Shown: in pieces, positions 32,947-43,659 of the stretch
Layout of the letters: each line of letters opens with the position of its first letter
Numbering within the stretch: position 1 is the first letter of the stretch
Assembly: GCA_002077045.2 (NCBI GenBank)
Contig: KZ111162.1
Coordinates: 194,604 to 258,603 of the forward strand
Direction of reading: 5' to 3'
DNA from: Rachicladosporium sp. CCFEE 5018
Taxonomy: Eukaryota; Ascomycota; Dothideomycetes; Cladosporiales; Cladosporiaceae
Length of the DNA stretch: 64,000 bases
Position numbers and translations under genes: made by a program
The notes under the pieces: generated by a model
What the model saw: the letters and a program-made list of their open reading frames with translations, nothing else
The model's database searches: none
Told to the model about the DNA's origin: nothing

Positions 32947-35266
32947 CTAGACTTTCTCGGATGGCTCGTGATGTTCCCCCACGTGCACCGTCTTTCCGTG
33001 CAATTTCCGCTCCACCGTATCCGTCAGGTGTTCTCCATAGTTGACAGTCAAGCATGCTGCTCCCAGGGCGAGACAGCAGAAGGCGATGACTGCGTACCAG
33101 ACATACCTGCACATTTTCAGCATGATAGTAGCAGGGGATGACTGCGATCAGACTTACCGGAAGGCTTGTGCTGCAGCGATCGCATTTGCTGCTCCGACTG
33201 CGGCTTCGATCGCTGGTGTGATGCCGGGCACCGCGGTGAAAACGCCAGTGGTAAGTGCAGTGTACAGATCCGGCAGCGAGCTCTCTGGCAATCCAGCTCC
33301 TGTGGCAGCTGGCGTCACGTACTGAGGGATGTACACCTTGAGCTTGTTGTTCAATATGGCGACGTAGATAGCCGTTGCCACTGCTGCACCGCCGGAGCGG
33401 ATTGAGCCCAAGGCACCAGTAGCGGCGCCAATATCCTCAGACGGCAGAGCCAGAGGTGCTAGGGCCAGCGAGCAGATCTCAACAACACCAACGGAGAAGC
33501 AAGCCATGAACTAGATAATCGTCAGCGACTGGGGTGCGAGTTACAAAGATCGAGTCTGCTTACCATCAATCCCACACCCTTGGCTTCTTGGCCAGGCTCG
33601 ATGGTGACCATCGCCGCGGAGAAGGAAAGCAGCAGCACGCAGCCACCAATCAGGATGTATCTGCTTTGCTTGATGTATTGGCAGAGTATGGCACCAACGA
33701 TTTGGCCTACAAGGCAGGAGCCACCGACTACACAGGCTAGCCAGCCCTATCCAATATGTCAGCAATCTTTCCAACGCTTCGATTGTCGATGCCATTGTAC
33801 CTTGTGTACTGGGCTCCCGCCGAAGAGATACGCGATCTGGCTGGGCCATAGGATGTTCATGCTGTAGTAGACACATGATCCGACCATCGCGGTCAATACC
33901 ATAGCGAGGTATAGTCTTGAACAGGTGAAGCGGAAGGAGAGGGTCGCCCCGGTGCACGAAAGCCTCATATGCGACGAAGGCAACAAGGCACAAGAAGCCT
34001 ACGACGATGGTCGCTACAACATGTGCTGAACTCCAAGGATAGGACTGCAAGGAGTCAGCTTCGGCGTCATCACTTCACACAGGACTCAGACCTACAGTTC
34101 CACCCCAGGAAAGCCCCATGATGAATAAGATAAGACCACCGGTGAAAAGCACGAGACCTACGCCATCTTGACGCTTGAGCTGCTGCATCTTGGAACGATT
34201 CTGGTGGAGGAGGTTGAAGTTCGGGGGATGATCTGGCCCGAGTCAGCACCGTGTAGGGAAAGTCTGGAGAGTCCAGAGGTCCGGCGCGAGGATGCAGAGC
34301 TTACAAAACAGGACGAACAGCACCACGGCCATGCCAGCCACAGCAATGTTAATGTAGTAATTTATACGCCAGCCAAGTACGGTGTTGGCGACGAGTGCTT
34401 GCGCATTGACCGGCCCAAAGGCTGCGAATTGGAAGCTTGATGCGAAGATGCCCACCAACCACAGAGGTCGATCTGGTCGTTGTCAGCCATGTCCATCGCA
34501 ACAGTGCTGTGTGCTGTACGTTTATTCGGCACCTAGTCAAGATCGTCAGCTATACTACCTACATTGGAAGTTCGCTACTGTAGCTTACCAATTCCGAGAT
34601 GGCAACTGTGAAGGAGATCTGGACAGCACCCGCCAGACCTCCCAGTATGTTGCCACCGATCAGAGTATTGATGTCCTTGGCTACTGCGCCCATAACGCCG
34701 CAGAGCAACGCAAGGAAGTTGCCGCCAATGAAGAACCATCTGACTTGCTGCGTTAGCTCAGGCGATCCAAAGGCAACAAGGCACCTTTACCGTCTCCCGA
34801 AAATGTCTGTTCGAGTGTCAGCGGGTGCGAAGGTCATTCTAATGGGCTCTAAGACGCATACCTGACATTCGGCCCACGATCAGGAAGCCGACTGCAAGTC
34901 CGAGCGTGTAGGCCAAAGACACCCAGCTTATGTTGTTGCCTGGTGATACAATCAGTGTGACAGCTCGTCGGGTGCGCAAGATCCCGTTGAGAACTCACTG
35001 GGCCCGAGAGTCTCATTGATAAGGGCTAACGAGTTGGCTGGGAGCACGAAGGACAGGTAATTGCTGATGTTGCCAAAGCACAACGCTGCCACAGTGCCAA
35101 TGAAGCCAGGGGATCGCCAGTAGTTCGGTGGTAGATCGGTGCCAAGTGCTTCTCGCTTGATCGCGAACGTGTCGTTGTGGATGACTACATCGTCGTCCCT
35201 GATTTTCGCATCGTAGCCAGACTCGACATCGTCCTGTCGGTGGACTGCATCTTTATTGAGGTCCAT
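32947..35266 (-). CDS. MFS exporter, TRI12-like, second copy
   Basis: Start at 35266 (MDLNKDAVHRQDDVESGYD), stop at 32947, with about eight short introns. Landmarks are 'ALCFGNISNYLSFVLPANSL', SWVSLAYTLGLAVGFLIVGRMS, DIFGRRWFFI, 'NILGGLAGAVQISF', 'NTVLGWRINYYINIAV', 'GAATGALGSIRSGGAAVATA', and the end YVWYAVIAFCCLALGAA followed by a polar tail. It is the same subfamily as the gene at 9261-11469 but clearly diverged, so it is not a recent duplicate. It likely exports a pathway compound. Exon borders inside are approximate. It is divergent from the SDR gene at 36039. Confidence 0.85.
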
Positions 35267-36038
35267 ATTGATATATCGGAAGTTCCTCGCGGCGCGTGAA
35301 ACCGAGCGAAGCTGTGGAGGAAGTAGGCAACGTACATATATAGACAAGAGACACTCTGCCAAAATCGACGATCGGGGTACGAACCGTGCTCGAGCCGTTG
35401 TGGGATGAGAGAGACCTACTCCTAGACTACTTCACCTCAGATCTGAACAGGCCACGCACACATGGCTTCCACGTGGCGCAAGTCGGTTCTGCGAGGTCTT
35501 CCTATCAACAATAGCACGCTGATGTGGCCGGCGACTTCCGTCCCCATGGGCAATGCTCTGGGCTTGCGCAACGCTGGGTGTATCGTCCGGGCAGTCTGTG
35601 GGGAGCGGAGATGGCGGTCCTTCGTGCAGGCTGTGACCCGTGCTCCACGACGGCTCGTCTGTCGTGAGCCCTACAAGCTGTGGAGATGAGCTAGTACTCC
35701 GGCATACGACATGCGTGTACTCGAGTGGCAGGTGACGCGACGCGATGTGTGGTCCGGAAAACGATACCCATACCCCTGTCGTGCATGACGGCTCGTCCCG
35801 GTGTTTCCAAGCACTTCATCTCCTCCACTCCAGTGTGACTTGGTGAAAGCATCGCCTCACCAACTCCAAGACGCTCGTCGGATGTCGAAATCAGCCCGAG
35901 GAGGTTGTCCAAACAGGACTACCCTGCGGCCTTAGTCAAGTCAATGCACTCAGTGGACATCACGTGAAGGAGGTTGTAATGCGAGACAACGCGATGCTGG
36001 ACAGTGTGACACGGCTGCCACCAGTCTAACTAATAGAC
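35267..36038. promoter_or_regulatory. divergent promoter, MFS / SDR
   Basis: 772 bp between opposite start codons. Two plausible-looking short frames (35462-35689 + and 35691-35912 -) have no domain and I do not call them. Confidence 0.4.
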
Positions 36039-36931
36039 ATGAGTTCTCTGCTCAGAGGGACGGCCTTTATCACAGGAGCCGGGTCTGGTACGCATGATGT
36101 ACACGACGTACCGATGTAAGCTCACAACATGTAGGTATCGGACAAAACACAGCCTATGCCTTCGCGCATCATGGCGTGCGAAGACTGGCTCTCTGCGACA
36201 TCCGATCAGAGGCTCTGGAAGACACGAGTGCCCACCTCAAGTCTCAGTACCCTGGCATTGAAGTCCTGAACATCCAGATGGACACTAGCAGCGAGTCTGC
36301 TGTCAACTCCGCTGTCGAGCAGACAGTGAAAGCCTTCTCCCGCCTCGACATAGCCGTTAACAACGCAGGCATAGGGGGTGAAGCGGCTACGCATTCTCTC
36401 GAGTTCAACAGCTGGCGCAAGACCATGGCGGTCAACCTCGACGGCGTCTGGCTCTGCCAACGGGCTCAGATACGGCAAATGCTGAGACAGGAACCGCTCG
36501 ATCCTCTGCCGAGAGGTAACAGAGGCGTCATCGTCAACGTGGCATCGATGCTGGGTCTTGTTGCTTCGTCGCCTGCGACGCCTGCCGTAGCTTATACGGC
36601 CAGCAAACATGGAGTGATGGGCTTGACGAAGACCGATGCTGTGATGTATGCAGCCCAGGGGATACGCATCAACGCAATGTGTCCTGGAAACGTCGGAACG
36701 CCCTTACTGAAGGCTGCCACTGTACGTATGTTTCTTCAAGTGAGATGGAATAGATAGCTAACTATTATTTAGGCTGGTGGAGTCATGGCTGCGGAGGTGC
36801 AGAAAGTGCCGCAACAACGTCTGGGTGATACGGAGGAGATCGCAGATGGAATCACATTCCTGGCAAGTCCGATGTCGAGCTTCATGACCGGACAAGGGCT
36901 CGCAGTGGACGGTGGCTATACATGCCAGTAG
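36039..36931 (+). CDS. short-chain dehydrogenase/reductase
   Basis: Exons 36039-36087, 36135-36721 and 36773-36931 join in phase and give 264 aa, the standard SDR length. Cofactor motif TGAGSGIG spans the first splice, followed by ALCDIRSE (Asp, NAD preference) and NNAGIGGE. The catalytic Ser is in VNVASMLGL and the Tyr/Lys are in YTASKHGVMGLTKT. 'INAMCPGNVGTPLL' and 'GQGLAVDGGYTCQ' finish the fold. It resembles fungal levodione/cyclopentanol-dehydrogenase-like SDRs, which oxidise cyclic secondary alcohols to ketones. That would supply a BVMO substrate (inference). Confidence 0.9.
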
Positions 36932-37293
36932 TATGTGCTCATTGACACGGACCCTCGCGCTTCGCAGAGTCTTGGGGCTCGTACGCTACCAAGCAATGCG
37001 CGGTCAATCCCAGATCTGGCTCTCGCGCGACCTTCGAGAGGCGCTTCAACTTATGTATAACGTCCTGTAACTGTTCACTGTGCGACAGCTGATCAGCCCT
37101 TTGTCGCGGTGTGTTGGGGTGTTCCACTCCCAAAGACTACTCACTGTGAAGACCACCAGACCTTCATAAGTGTAGAGCCAGCGTTTTCTACGTAAGCAGT
37201 ACTCAATCATGACAGCGCGATAGTTCATCACTTGAAAGTTTGGTGTGTATGTACAGTTCACCAGGGATGATAATGGGCTACGACCAATGTCAC
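36932..37293. other. intergenic, convergent 3' ends
   Basis: Between the SDR (+) and the truncated BVMO (-). No gene seen. Confidence 0.4.
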
Positions 37294-38126
37294 TTATAGC
37301 TTTGCTTCTGCGCTCCCCCTTCCAGTGAAGTCGACTCCTCCCGTCCTCTTCACAGTGCCACTCGCAGTGAGCTCCTTCCTCCGCTTGCCCCGGCTAAGCC
37401 ATTCTCCATCATCATGGTCCCGAACGTAGTACGCCCAGTCCGCAGTTTGGTCGAGTTCAGTCTGCGAATATCCGTTGCCAAGCCATGCGAATCGATTCCC
37501 TGCGTATTCGACATTGAAGTCCTCCAAGCGTAGGGTGGACAACGCTTCGATGTAGTGGAGTGTGCTACCTGGCCATAGAGCAGTGATGGGTGCATCTACA
37601 AGCCCACTTTTATACCAGGATCTGAAGAGGCTAGTCAGTACTTACAGCCGGTAACCAAATGCAATGGCACTTACCGGCAAGGATCAGCCCAAACCGTGCT
37701 GCTCATGAACTCGTTCTTATGCTGTATGAAATCCTCGACCGCCTCCTTCTTCGGCGAGAACGTCTTGATGTTGTGCGTTTGCCAATGATCGATCAGCTTG
37801 CACATGTAATCTGCCTGTAGCTCAATGGCCGACAAGACCGGTCCATTGCCGATTGGGCAATTGGGTCCCAAGAAGATGAGATAGTTCGGAAACTCCGCTG
37901 CTGCAACGCCGAGATATGACTTGGGCTCCTTCGCCCACTCTTCTTGCAGATTCTTGCCACTTGGCGCAATGAGTGGGAAGCGAGGCTTGAACGTCGTGTC
38001 AAATCCAGTAGCGCAGATGAGGACATCAAGGGGGTACTCGTTTCCATCGTCGCACACGCAGCCTCGCTCTGTGACTTTCTCGATCTCGCCATAGACTACC
38101 GTAACGTTCGGCTTCGTAAGAGACTC
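37294..38126 (-). CDS. Baeyer-Villiger-type flavin monooxygenase, N-terminal half lost in assembly gap
   Basis: Only the C-terminal half is present, in two exons joined by an intron near 37623-37673. It begins at the gap edge with 'SLTKPNVTVVYGEIEKV', then VLICATGFDTTFKPRF, 'LGVAAAEFPNYLIFLGPNCP' and 'CRSWYKSGLVDAPITALWPG'. It ends with a tail lacking motifs. The FAD motif, the BVMO fingerprint and the NADPH site should lie in the missing part. It is a paralogue of the complete gene at 27377-29394. At the gap edge the open frame continues by accident into an unrelated gene, so any protein spanning the Ns is a false chimera. Confidence 0.85.
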
Positions 38127-38226
38127 NNNNNNNNNNNNNNNNNNNNNNNNNNNNNNNNNNNNNNNNNNNNNNNNNNNNNNNNNNNNNNNNNNNNNNNNNN
38201 NNNNNNNNNNNNNNNNNNNNNNNNNN
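38127..38226. other. assembly gap, 100 N
   Basis: Exactly 100 N, so probably a placeholder of unknown true length. The flanks carry different genes, both truncated. Unlike the second gap, I find no shared sequence on the two sides. Confidence 0.95.
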
Positions 38227-38950
38227 AGCTTGCGGCATTGGTCATCTGCCAAGCGTGCACTGAGTATACGGGATGTTTCGGACGCCGCATCGTGAACGAA
38301 AGGGTATCGCAGAGCTGTTGCGTTGGTTCCAAGGAGTAGGTGAGTCTCGGCGTGAATGGTGGCATGCAGAGGTGGCGGGTCGGTAATGGCTAGATGCTTC
38401 CCTTCAGTGTCGTCTGCGCACATGGTAAGGTGCGCAGGTGTGAGGAAGTAGTGAGGCAGGCCACAAGCGAGCATCGCTTCCAGGCAGAAAGCCATTTTAT
38501 AGGGCGCAGGACCATGGACTGACTCAAGGCGCCGAGTCCGCCTCCAGGTACCGTTCACCTCTCGTACAGCGACCATGTTGGGTAGAGTCAACACACGCAG
38601 CCGCTTGTGTGTGCCATCGCTCATGCGGTTTGTGACGACTAGTCCCTCGGGCGCTGTACGCAGACCTGCGAGGCGAAGTCGAGCCAGGTATTGATTGCGC
38701 AATACAGCGGTACGGTGGTCTCCGGTGGCGTTGTACACTGTAACCAGTCAGCAAAGCTCTGTACCAGCGAGATGGGGAGCGTATGCGTACTTCTGAAGCC
38801 TTCTGATAGATCTCCGAATGTCTCCAGTATGAGGCGCTGAGAAAGTTCTGCATTATTTCCGGATTGTTTACACGATGCCATGACAGCTGCAGTCGGGAAA
38901 TGACCTTTACTGGTGAGCATCGATGAGGACGAGACAAGTAAGCAGGTCAT
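38227..38950 (-). CDS. unrecognised protein, C-terminus lost in gap; paralogue of 42267-43659
   Basis: I do not recognise the family. Exons 38950-38791 and 38737-38227 are joined by an intron of 54 bp. Conserved blocks shared with the copy at 42267-43659 are ETFGDLSEGF, VLRNQYLARLRLAGL, APEGLVVTN, SDGTHKRLRVLTL, SVHGPAPYK, LPHYFLTPAHLTM and DDTEGKHLAI. The intron falls at the same codon in both copies, so they share ancestry. There is no signal peptide or membrane span. The protein stops at the gap after about 222 residues, so some 200 or more residues are missing if it matches its paralogue. Confidence 0.6.
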
Positions 38951-39238
38951 TTTGTATGCAAGTGTTTGGGCTGCAACATGAGACCAGGGAATCGTGTAAA
39001 AGTCAACTCGACCTGCAGCCAGGTATGAGACCAGTGTGTATCAGATTGTCGCCCCTGTTGCCTTGGACTGAGTTCCCTCCGCAGACGATCAGGATATCTT
39101 GTTCGGTGTCACGGCGTCCAGACATGGTGGGCGTGCCTGACCTGTCACGGGGTGAGGCGAAAAGATGTGTCGTAGTGTAGGAACTGTCTCCGTGCTCGAG
39201 CAGTATATCGGCAGTACTGTCATCACTCACGTCATCAC

Positions 39239-40650
39239 TCACCGGGCATGGGGCTGCTCTGGAGGGAGACCGGAGCCTGGTGGCACCGGCCAAGCAGCCT
39301 CGACACTTCTGCGAAAGTTGTTCGGAGACGGCGATACGAATCGCAACGAAGGCCCTCGCGTGAGCGGGCGGTTCTTCTCCAGGTTCTGTAGTGCATACAT
39401 CTCGTAATCTTCCGGAGACCTGACCACAGACACTATGGTCGGCGACAGCGGGGCCGTATCGTTGTTTTCAATCTCTTGGATGCTAGGCAGGTGTCGCAGT
39501 TGGGATTCGTTCGAGGCTGGCGATTCTGGATCACGGCAGCTCTGCTCATCGCTCATAATGGTGACATTGGGTGACTTGGGGTGCATAGCGGCAGCAGACT
39601 CGGCGCGGGCGCTACCGTTGAATGTACGTTGGAAGGGATCGCTGAGGTACCGTCGGACTAGAACGCGAAGGGCAGGTGCGCTGGCGCTGATCATGGCCAG
39701 CTGGACCTCAAGCTGCGTCCAGACGAGGGTGTCGAAGCCAAGCCATCTGGAACAAGGGACTTCGGGTTAGCATGTTTCACATATATTGCATGCTTAAGTT
39801 GATCTCTTACGTTGCGTCCCACTCCATCCCTACCCTCGTAAAGTAATAAGTCCTAACAGAAGCAGTGCAGACTGTGATAAGTCCGAGAGCGAAGATGATG
39901 TTCAAAGCGATCTTCTGTCTTCTCGGCGCGCCGAAATGTCGAAGCATGAGGATCGGCAATATCACAGCGTATGCGTCGCCGAACGCAGCGAGTGCGCCGT
40001 TGATCGGGTTGATCAAGTCCGAGTGGATGCAGGTGTATGGCTTGTCGTAGAAGAAGCTCAGCGAGTCCCAATATGCCTCGAGTGGCTTGCAAGCATTCAT
40101 GAGTAGGATGAGGAAGGCAAGTGCGTAGATCACCGTAAAGACAATCGCCATGATTGTTGCAATCTTCCACCGCCGAGCGTATGTCCCGGCTGTCAGACGC
40201 CGATAGAACAGCAGGATGGAGACCTTGATGCAGCATGTTGTCACAAGGTAGATGACTTCTAGCGCCCAGGCACCGCGCGCAGCGACCGGCCATAGCTGGG
40301 GAGGCACATCCCAAACATGGCGGTCTGCACCCCAGTGCTGTGTTTCCAGCAGAGAAATAGTCGTGAAGACGATAGACCCGATCCAGGCGACACCGATCAG
40401 CGCCTGCTACTCTGTCAGCATGTACATGTACAACCCTGGGCCAGCAGGATCAGCCTACGTCGTCTAGACCCAGACTGCCTGCCTGTTTCCTCGCTCGTAG
40501 CCACAGTCTAGTTAGTACAAACAGAGTACTGAATGCCTGCAGGGTACCAGCAAGTACTGGCATCCATCTCCGGCGTACTGGGTCCGTATAGTTCGGTGGC
40601 GGGAAGGAGGCGATTATACTCGGCGTCAGCGGGGGTAAATTGCCAGGCAT
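39239..40650 (-). CDS. fungal rhodopsin-domain 7TM protein (PTH11-like receptor group)
   Basis: Three exons from an ATG at 40650 to a stop at 39239. The N-terminus is short and extracellular (PPPNYTDPVRRRW), followed by seven hydrophobic segments. The signature region is 'AWALEVIYLVTTCCIKVSIL' with LFYRRL, then 'NACKPLEAYWD' and 'CIHSDLINPINGALAAFGDA', followed by 'ILMLRHFGAPRRQKIALNII' and 'SVRTYYF'. This matches the Rhodopsin_dom_fungi family, to which PTH11-type receptors belong; it lacks the CFEM domain. A Ser/Pro-rich cytoplasmic tail of about 130 residues follows. The role is likely sensing, but the ligand is unknown. Confidence 0.85.
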
Positions 40651-41450
40651 GATCTCGCGAGGACTGTCAGTCGCGGCCGTAGGGACTGAGGCGCTGTTTC
40701 ATGATAAGAAGGAAAGTTACATGTAGATAGGATTGCTCTGGAGATCTGAGCACACTGTGTATCACACGCCCACAACGCTAGACAATGCACTACCAAGAGG
40801 TGGTTGTGACAGGATCTCGAGAACCACAATATGAAGTCGGGCCGGTAGACTAGTCGTCCAGCGGCCGATGGAACCCGTTCTATACCTGTCTCATCGCAGG
40901 TACTGAAAGCGATGCCACTGCTAGGGACCAAGGGGACCCATGCGAGCACGTCGGCCTGCGGGCAACGCACAAGACGATCTTCGGAAGCCGATCTTCTCGA
41001 CCAATGAGCACGTGTGCCATTGGTGATCAGCGTGCAGTGGTCTGGCTCCTCCCGGCGTACCCCAAGCACGAATGTCGGGCGCCGTTGGAAACTCTGTTCT
41101 TAAAGCCTCGGCTGGCGCCATCATGGTCCCCTTTGACGGCGGGCGGCTTCAACGGGCGACGTGCGGAGAAATACAGCATTCGGATCGATCTGCTTCCGTT
41201 GGTGGAAGGTAAGACACGGGTAGGATACGAGACCCTGGGCGTGATGCGCCTGAATGGAAAGATGGGAAAGATGAAATGCGTGTGTTTCCACGAAGTCAAA
41301 AACTCGGGGAAGCTTCGGATCAGATTCGGGTTTCCGCTTGCTGGCGAGACTGGACATGAGCACAATGTATCAGCCGTCGATGTTGATGAGTATCTACAGC
41401 AATCGACAGTGTCCCGGCATCGCTTCACCGCCCTCACCTACGACACTATC
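40651..41450. other. intergenic, no convincing gene
   Basis: 0.8 kb with overlapping frames on both strands (for example 41004-41591 + and 41027-41437 -). They carry no domain or splice-consistent extension. I see no supported gene. Confidence 0.4.
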
Positions 41451-42266
41451 TCACTCACTCACGTCCTCCAGATCTGTGCCATTATCCATGTACTCGTTGG
41501 AGCCACCGCTCTGATCAGCACCGTCCTGAGTAGGCATCCTGAGGTTTTCCGGCTCAGCAGCAGACTCTCTCGAAGTCCCCGACCTCGATGACCTCCGTGA
41601 GAGGATCTCCTTCACGCTGTTGACCGCATCGCGGACGACGTGAGTGAGCGAGCCCTTCGCCTTGGGCTTCACGTTCAGCCTCTTTGAATAATCGATCCGT
41701 CGCTTCTTCGAAACATGTCCTTGACTGCCATTACTTGGCAGAGCCTCGGCACGGAGTTTCGTCAGTACTCGACTTCGCTTTATACCCATCCCTTTCTCTT
41801 CACGTGAAGCATGGAACTTCGCATTGAACTCTCGCACGAGATCTTTCACACTCTGCATTCCTCGTAAAAGATCCTTTCTGACCTCATCGGTCAACCACTT
41901 CGTCTCGTCGGAGGTATATGACTCTCGATCAGGGCGAGTCGTCAACTCGTAGATTCCGCGGTGAAATTTCTGCGTGCGGAAGTCGTTCAGCTTCTTGATG
42001 TGATTGGTATTGCGCCAATCCATTGTATCGGCTTGCTTGAAGCGAAGCCATTTGTGGACACCACGGATGTTGAAGAGATGCTCTTCAACTTGACCGCGAA
42101 TCGCAGAGGATCGGTCTGGAACAATGTTCTGCCCAGCCTTAGTGGCAAGGCAGTATTTTGCCTTGCCAGGAGTCCCAGATTGGTCGACGTGAGTGCCTGG
42201 GCCACCATTCGTGGGATCGCATTGCCTGGCGTCCGTTGTTCGCACAGTCCAGCCATACTTATTCGG
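41451..42266 (-). CDS. unrecognised basic protein, possibly the 3' part of the gene at 42267-43659
   Basis: An open frame of about 265 codons that starts right after the TAG at 42269-42267 and is in the same phase as the tail of the gene before it. It has no good in-frame ATG near its beginning; the nearest strong one is well inside. The sequence looks coding: 'YGWTVRTTDARQCDPTNGGP' at the start, 'NIRGVHKWLRFKQADTMDWR' in the middle, and 'WLTDEVRKDLLRGMQSVKDL' as an amphipathic helix. A bipartite basic run (KKRRIDYSKRLNVKPKAKG) suggests a nucleus-bound protein. It is either an independent gene with a missed first exon or the end of the preceding gene. Confidence 0.5.
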   Translation of the reverse strand, partial: PNKYGWTVRTTDARQCDPTNGGPGTHVDQSGTPGKAKYCLATKAGQNIVPDRSSAIRGQVEEHLFNIRGVHKWLRFKQADTMDWRNTNHIKKLNDFRTQKFHRGIYELTTRPDRESYTSDETKWLTDEVRKDLLRGMQSVKDLVREFNAKFHASREEKGMGIKRSRVLTKLRAEALPSNGSQGHVSKKRRIDYSKRLNVKPKAKGSLTHVVRDAVNSVKEILSRRSSRSGTSRESAAEPENLRMPTQDGADQSGGSNEYMDNGTDLEDVSE

Positions 42267-43659
42267 CTAATCCTCATCTTCTGACTCAGAGACCAGGTCG
42301 ATGACTTCCGAAGTGCTTGAAGCAGGTACCCATACGATGATGATATCCTGAGTGACATCATACCTGTTCTCCGCACGCAAGCGTGCCCGCAGAGCCCAGA
42401 TATCGTCGGCGGTCGGTAGGGTTGTCAGGCATTATGTTATCCTGCACGCCTCCGAGATTTAGGTGTGCAAGTTCCTCGTCGTCCTCGGTAACGTACTGGA
42501 ACTGTCCAGCACCTTCAGGCAAAGATCCCGGATTGACGAAACGGAGATCGGGATACCATACTTGGTGCGGGCCTTGGACATGACCCAATACACCTCCTTG
42601 TCGCTGCTGCGTGATCTCTGCGTGCGTAACATTGAGTTCTTCGGCATGTTGCTGGTCGTATGCCTCTAGCCAGCTGTACTTGCCAGCTCCAGGCACCGGG
42701 CGCTGTGGGTTGACGATGCCTCCGCGTCGACGTGCATCATTTTGCGCTGCATGCATCGAAGCCATGTCGCGGGCTCTGGGGAGCCCATTGTACGCAGCGA
42801 TAGGCTGAGCAGGTGCAGAGGTTGCAGCAGGAGGCTCTTCGCAGAACGACCCTGGTACTGTCGAAGACGAAGTTGCACGCCAGACGAGATCCGAGCGGGC
42901 GATGTGCGGGATGTCCACACAGTGTGCAATATCGGCCAATTGCACAGAAGAGGAAAGCCTGATATATCCATCGCTTCGCAGGATCACGACTGGATTCGGC
43001 CCTGGAGTGAGCAAAGCAGGGAAGCGAGAGCCTAGGCGGCTACACTCGGCGTCCGTGGGGGAATTTCTGGGTAGACACCGTCCCAAATTCTGTCCGGGGA
43101 GGATTGGGAACTGCAATGTGCGGGCCCGATCTCCCAACGCCAGGTGTCGCTCAGGCGCGGTCGGCCACGTTGTGTCGATATCCACAATGTCAAGGTGCGA
43201 CGCCTCCGTCGTATCTTGCAGCATAGACAGATGCGAACTTGACAGGAAGTAGACTGGGAGCGAGAACCGCCGCACGTACTCCTGGTACCAGTGCGTGGTG
43301 TATGGCTGCGGCCCATGTACAGTCTCTTCGTGACGGATCTTATACCAGATACCATCTTGGCGCCTGACCACGACCATCCCTGAGGGGTGAGGAGGCGGAA
43401 GCGACGGTTTGATCCATCGTGGATTTCATGGGTCAGCGAAGCTCCCTCAGGCAGAGCGCATAGAGCAGCCAGCCACCTTCTGCGCCTGTATTGAGCTCTT
43501 AGCTCTACAAATCGCTCTGGCGAAGTCGTGTTGTTTCCTGAACAATGTCAGTAAGGATCAAGTGCCTCACGATCGGGCAGGCGCACTCTTGAATCCTCCT
43601 TGGAGGTCCCCGTAAGTCTGATCAGCAAGGCTGACGGGCAAGGTGATGGTATTCTGCAT
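42267..43659 (-). pseudogene. unrecognised protein gene with two frameshifts; paralogue of 38227-38950
   Basis: Exon 1 (43659-43587) starts MQNTITLPVSLADQTYGDL, then a 49-bp intron at the same site as in the paralogue. Exon 2 aligns with the paralogue block by block: LRAQYRRRRWLAAL, LPEGASLT, DGSNRRFRLLTP, then TVHGPQPY, LPVYFLSSSHLSM, DTTEASHLDI. One base is missing at about 43378 (the frame jumps between LLTPQ and MVVVRR; a lost G in a G-run would do it). A second shift lies at about 42405-42416. After it the frame gives DDIWALRARLRAENRYDVTQ and ends EVIDLVSESEDED, then TAG. Loss of function or sequencing error cannot be separated here. Confidence 0.6.

Noticed and set aside
32578..33141. 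187-codon plus-strand frame next to the cluster regulator
   Set aside because: Its second half is antisense to the clear last exon of the MFS gene, and it has no recognisable domain.
41004..41591. 195-codon plus-strand frame
   Set aside because: Mirrored by an equally long minus-strand frame, no domain, and it runs into the coding end of the gene at 41451.
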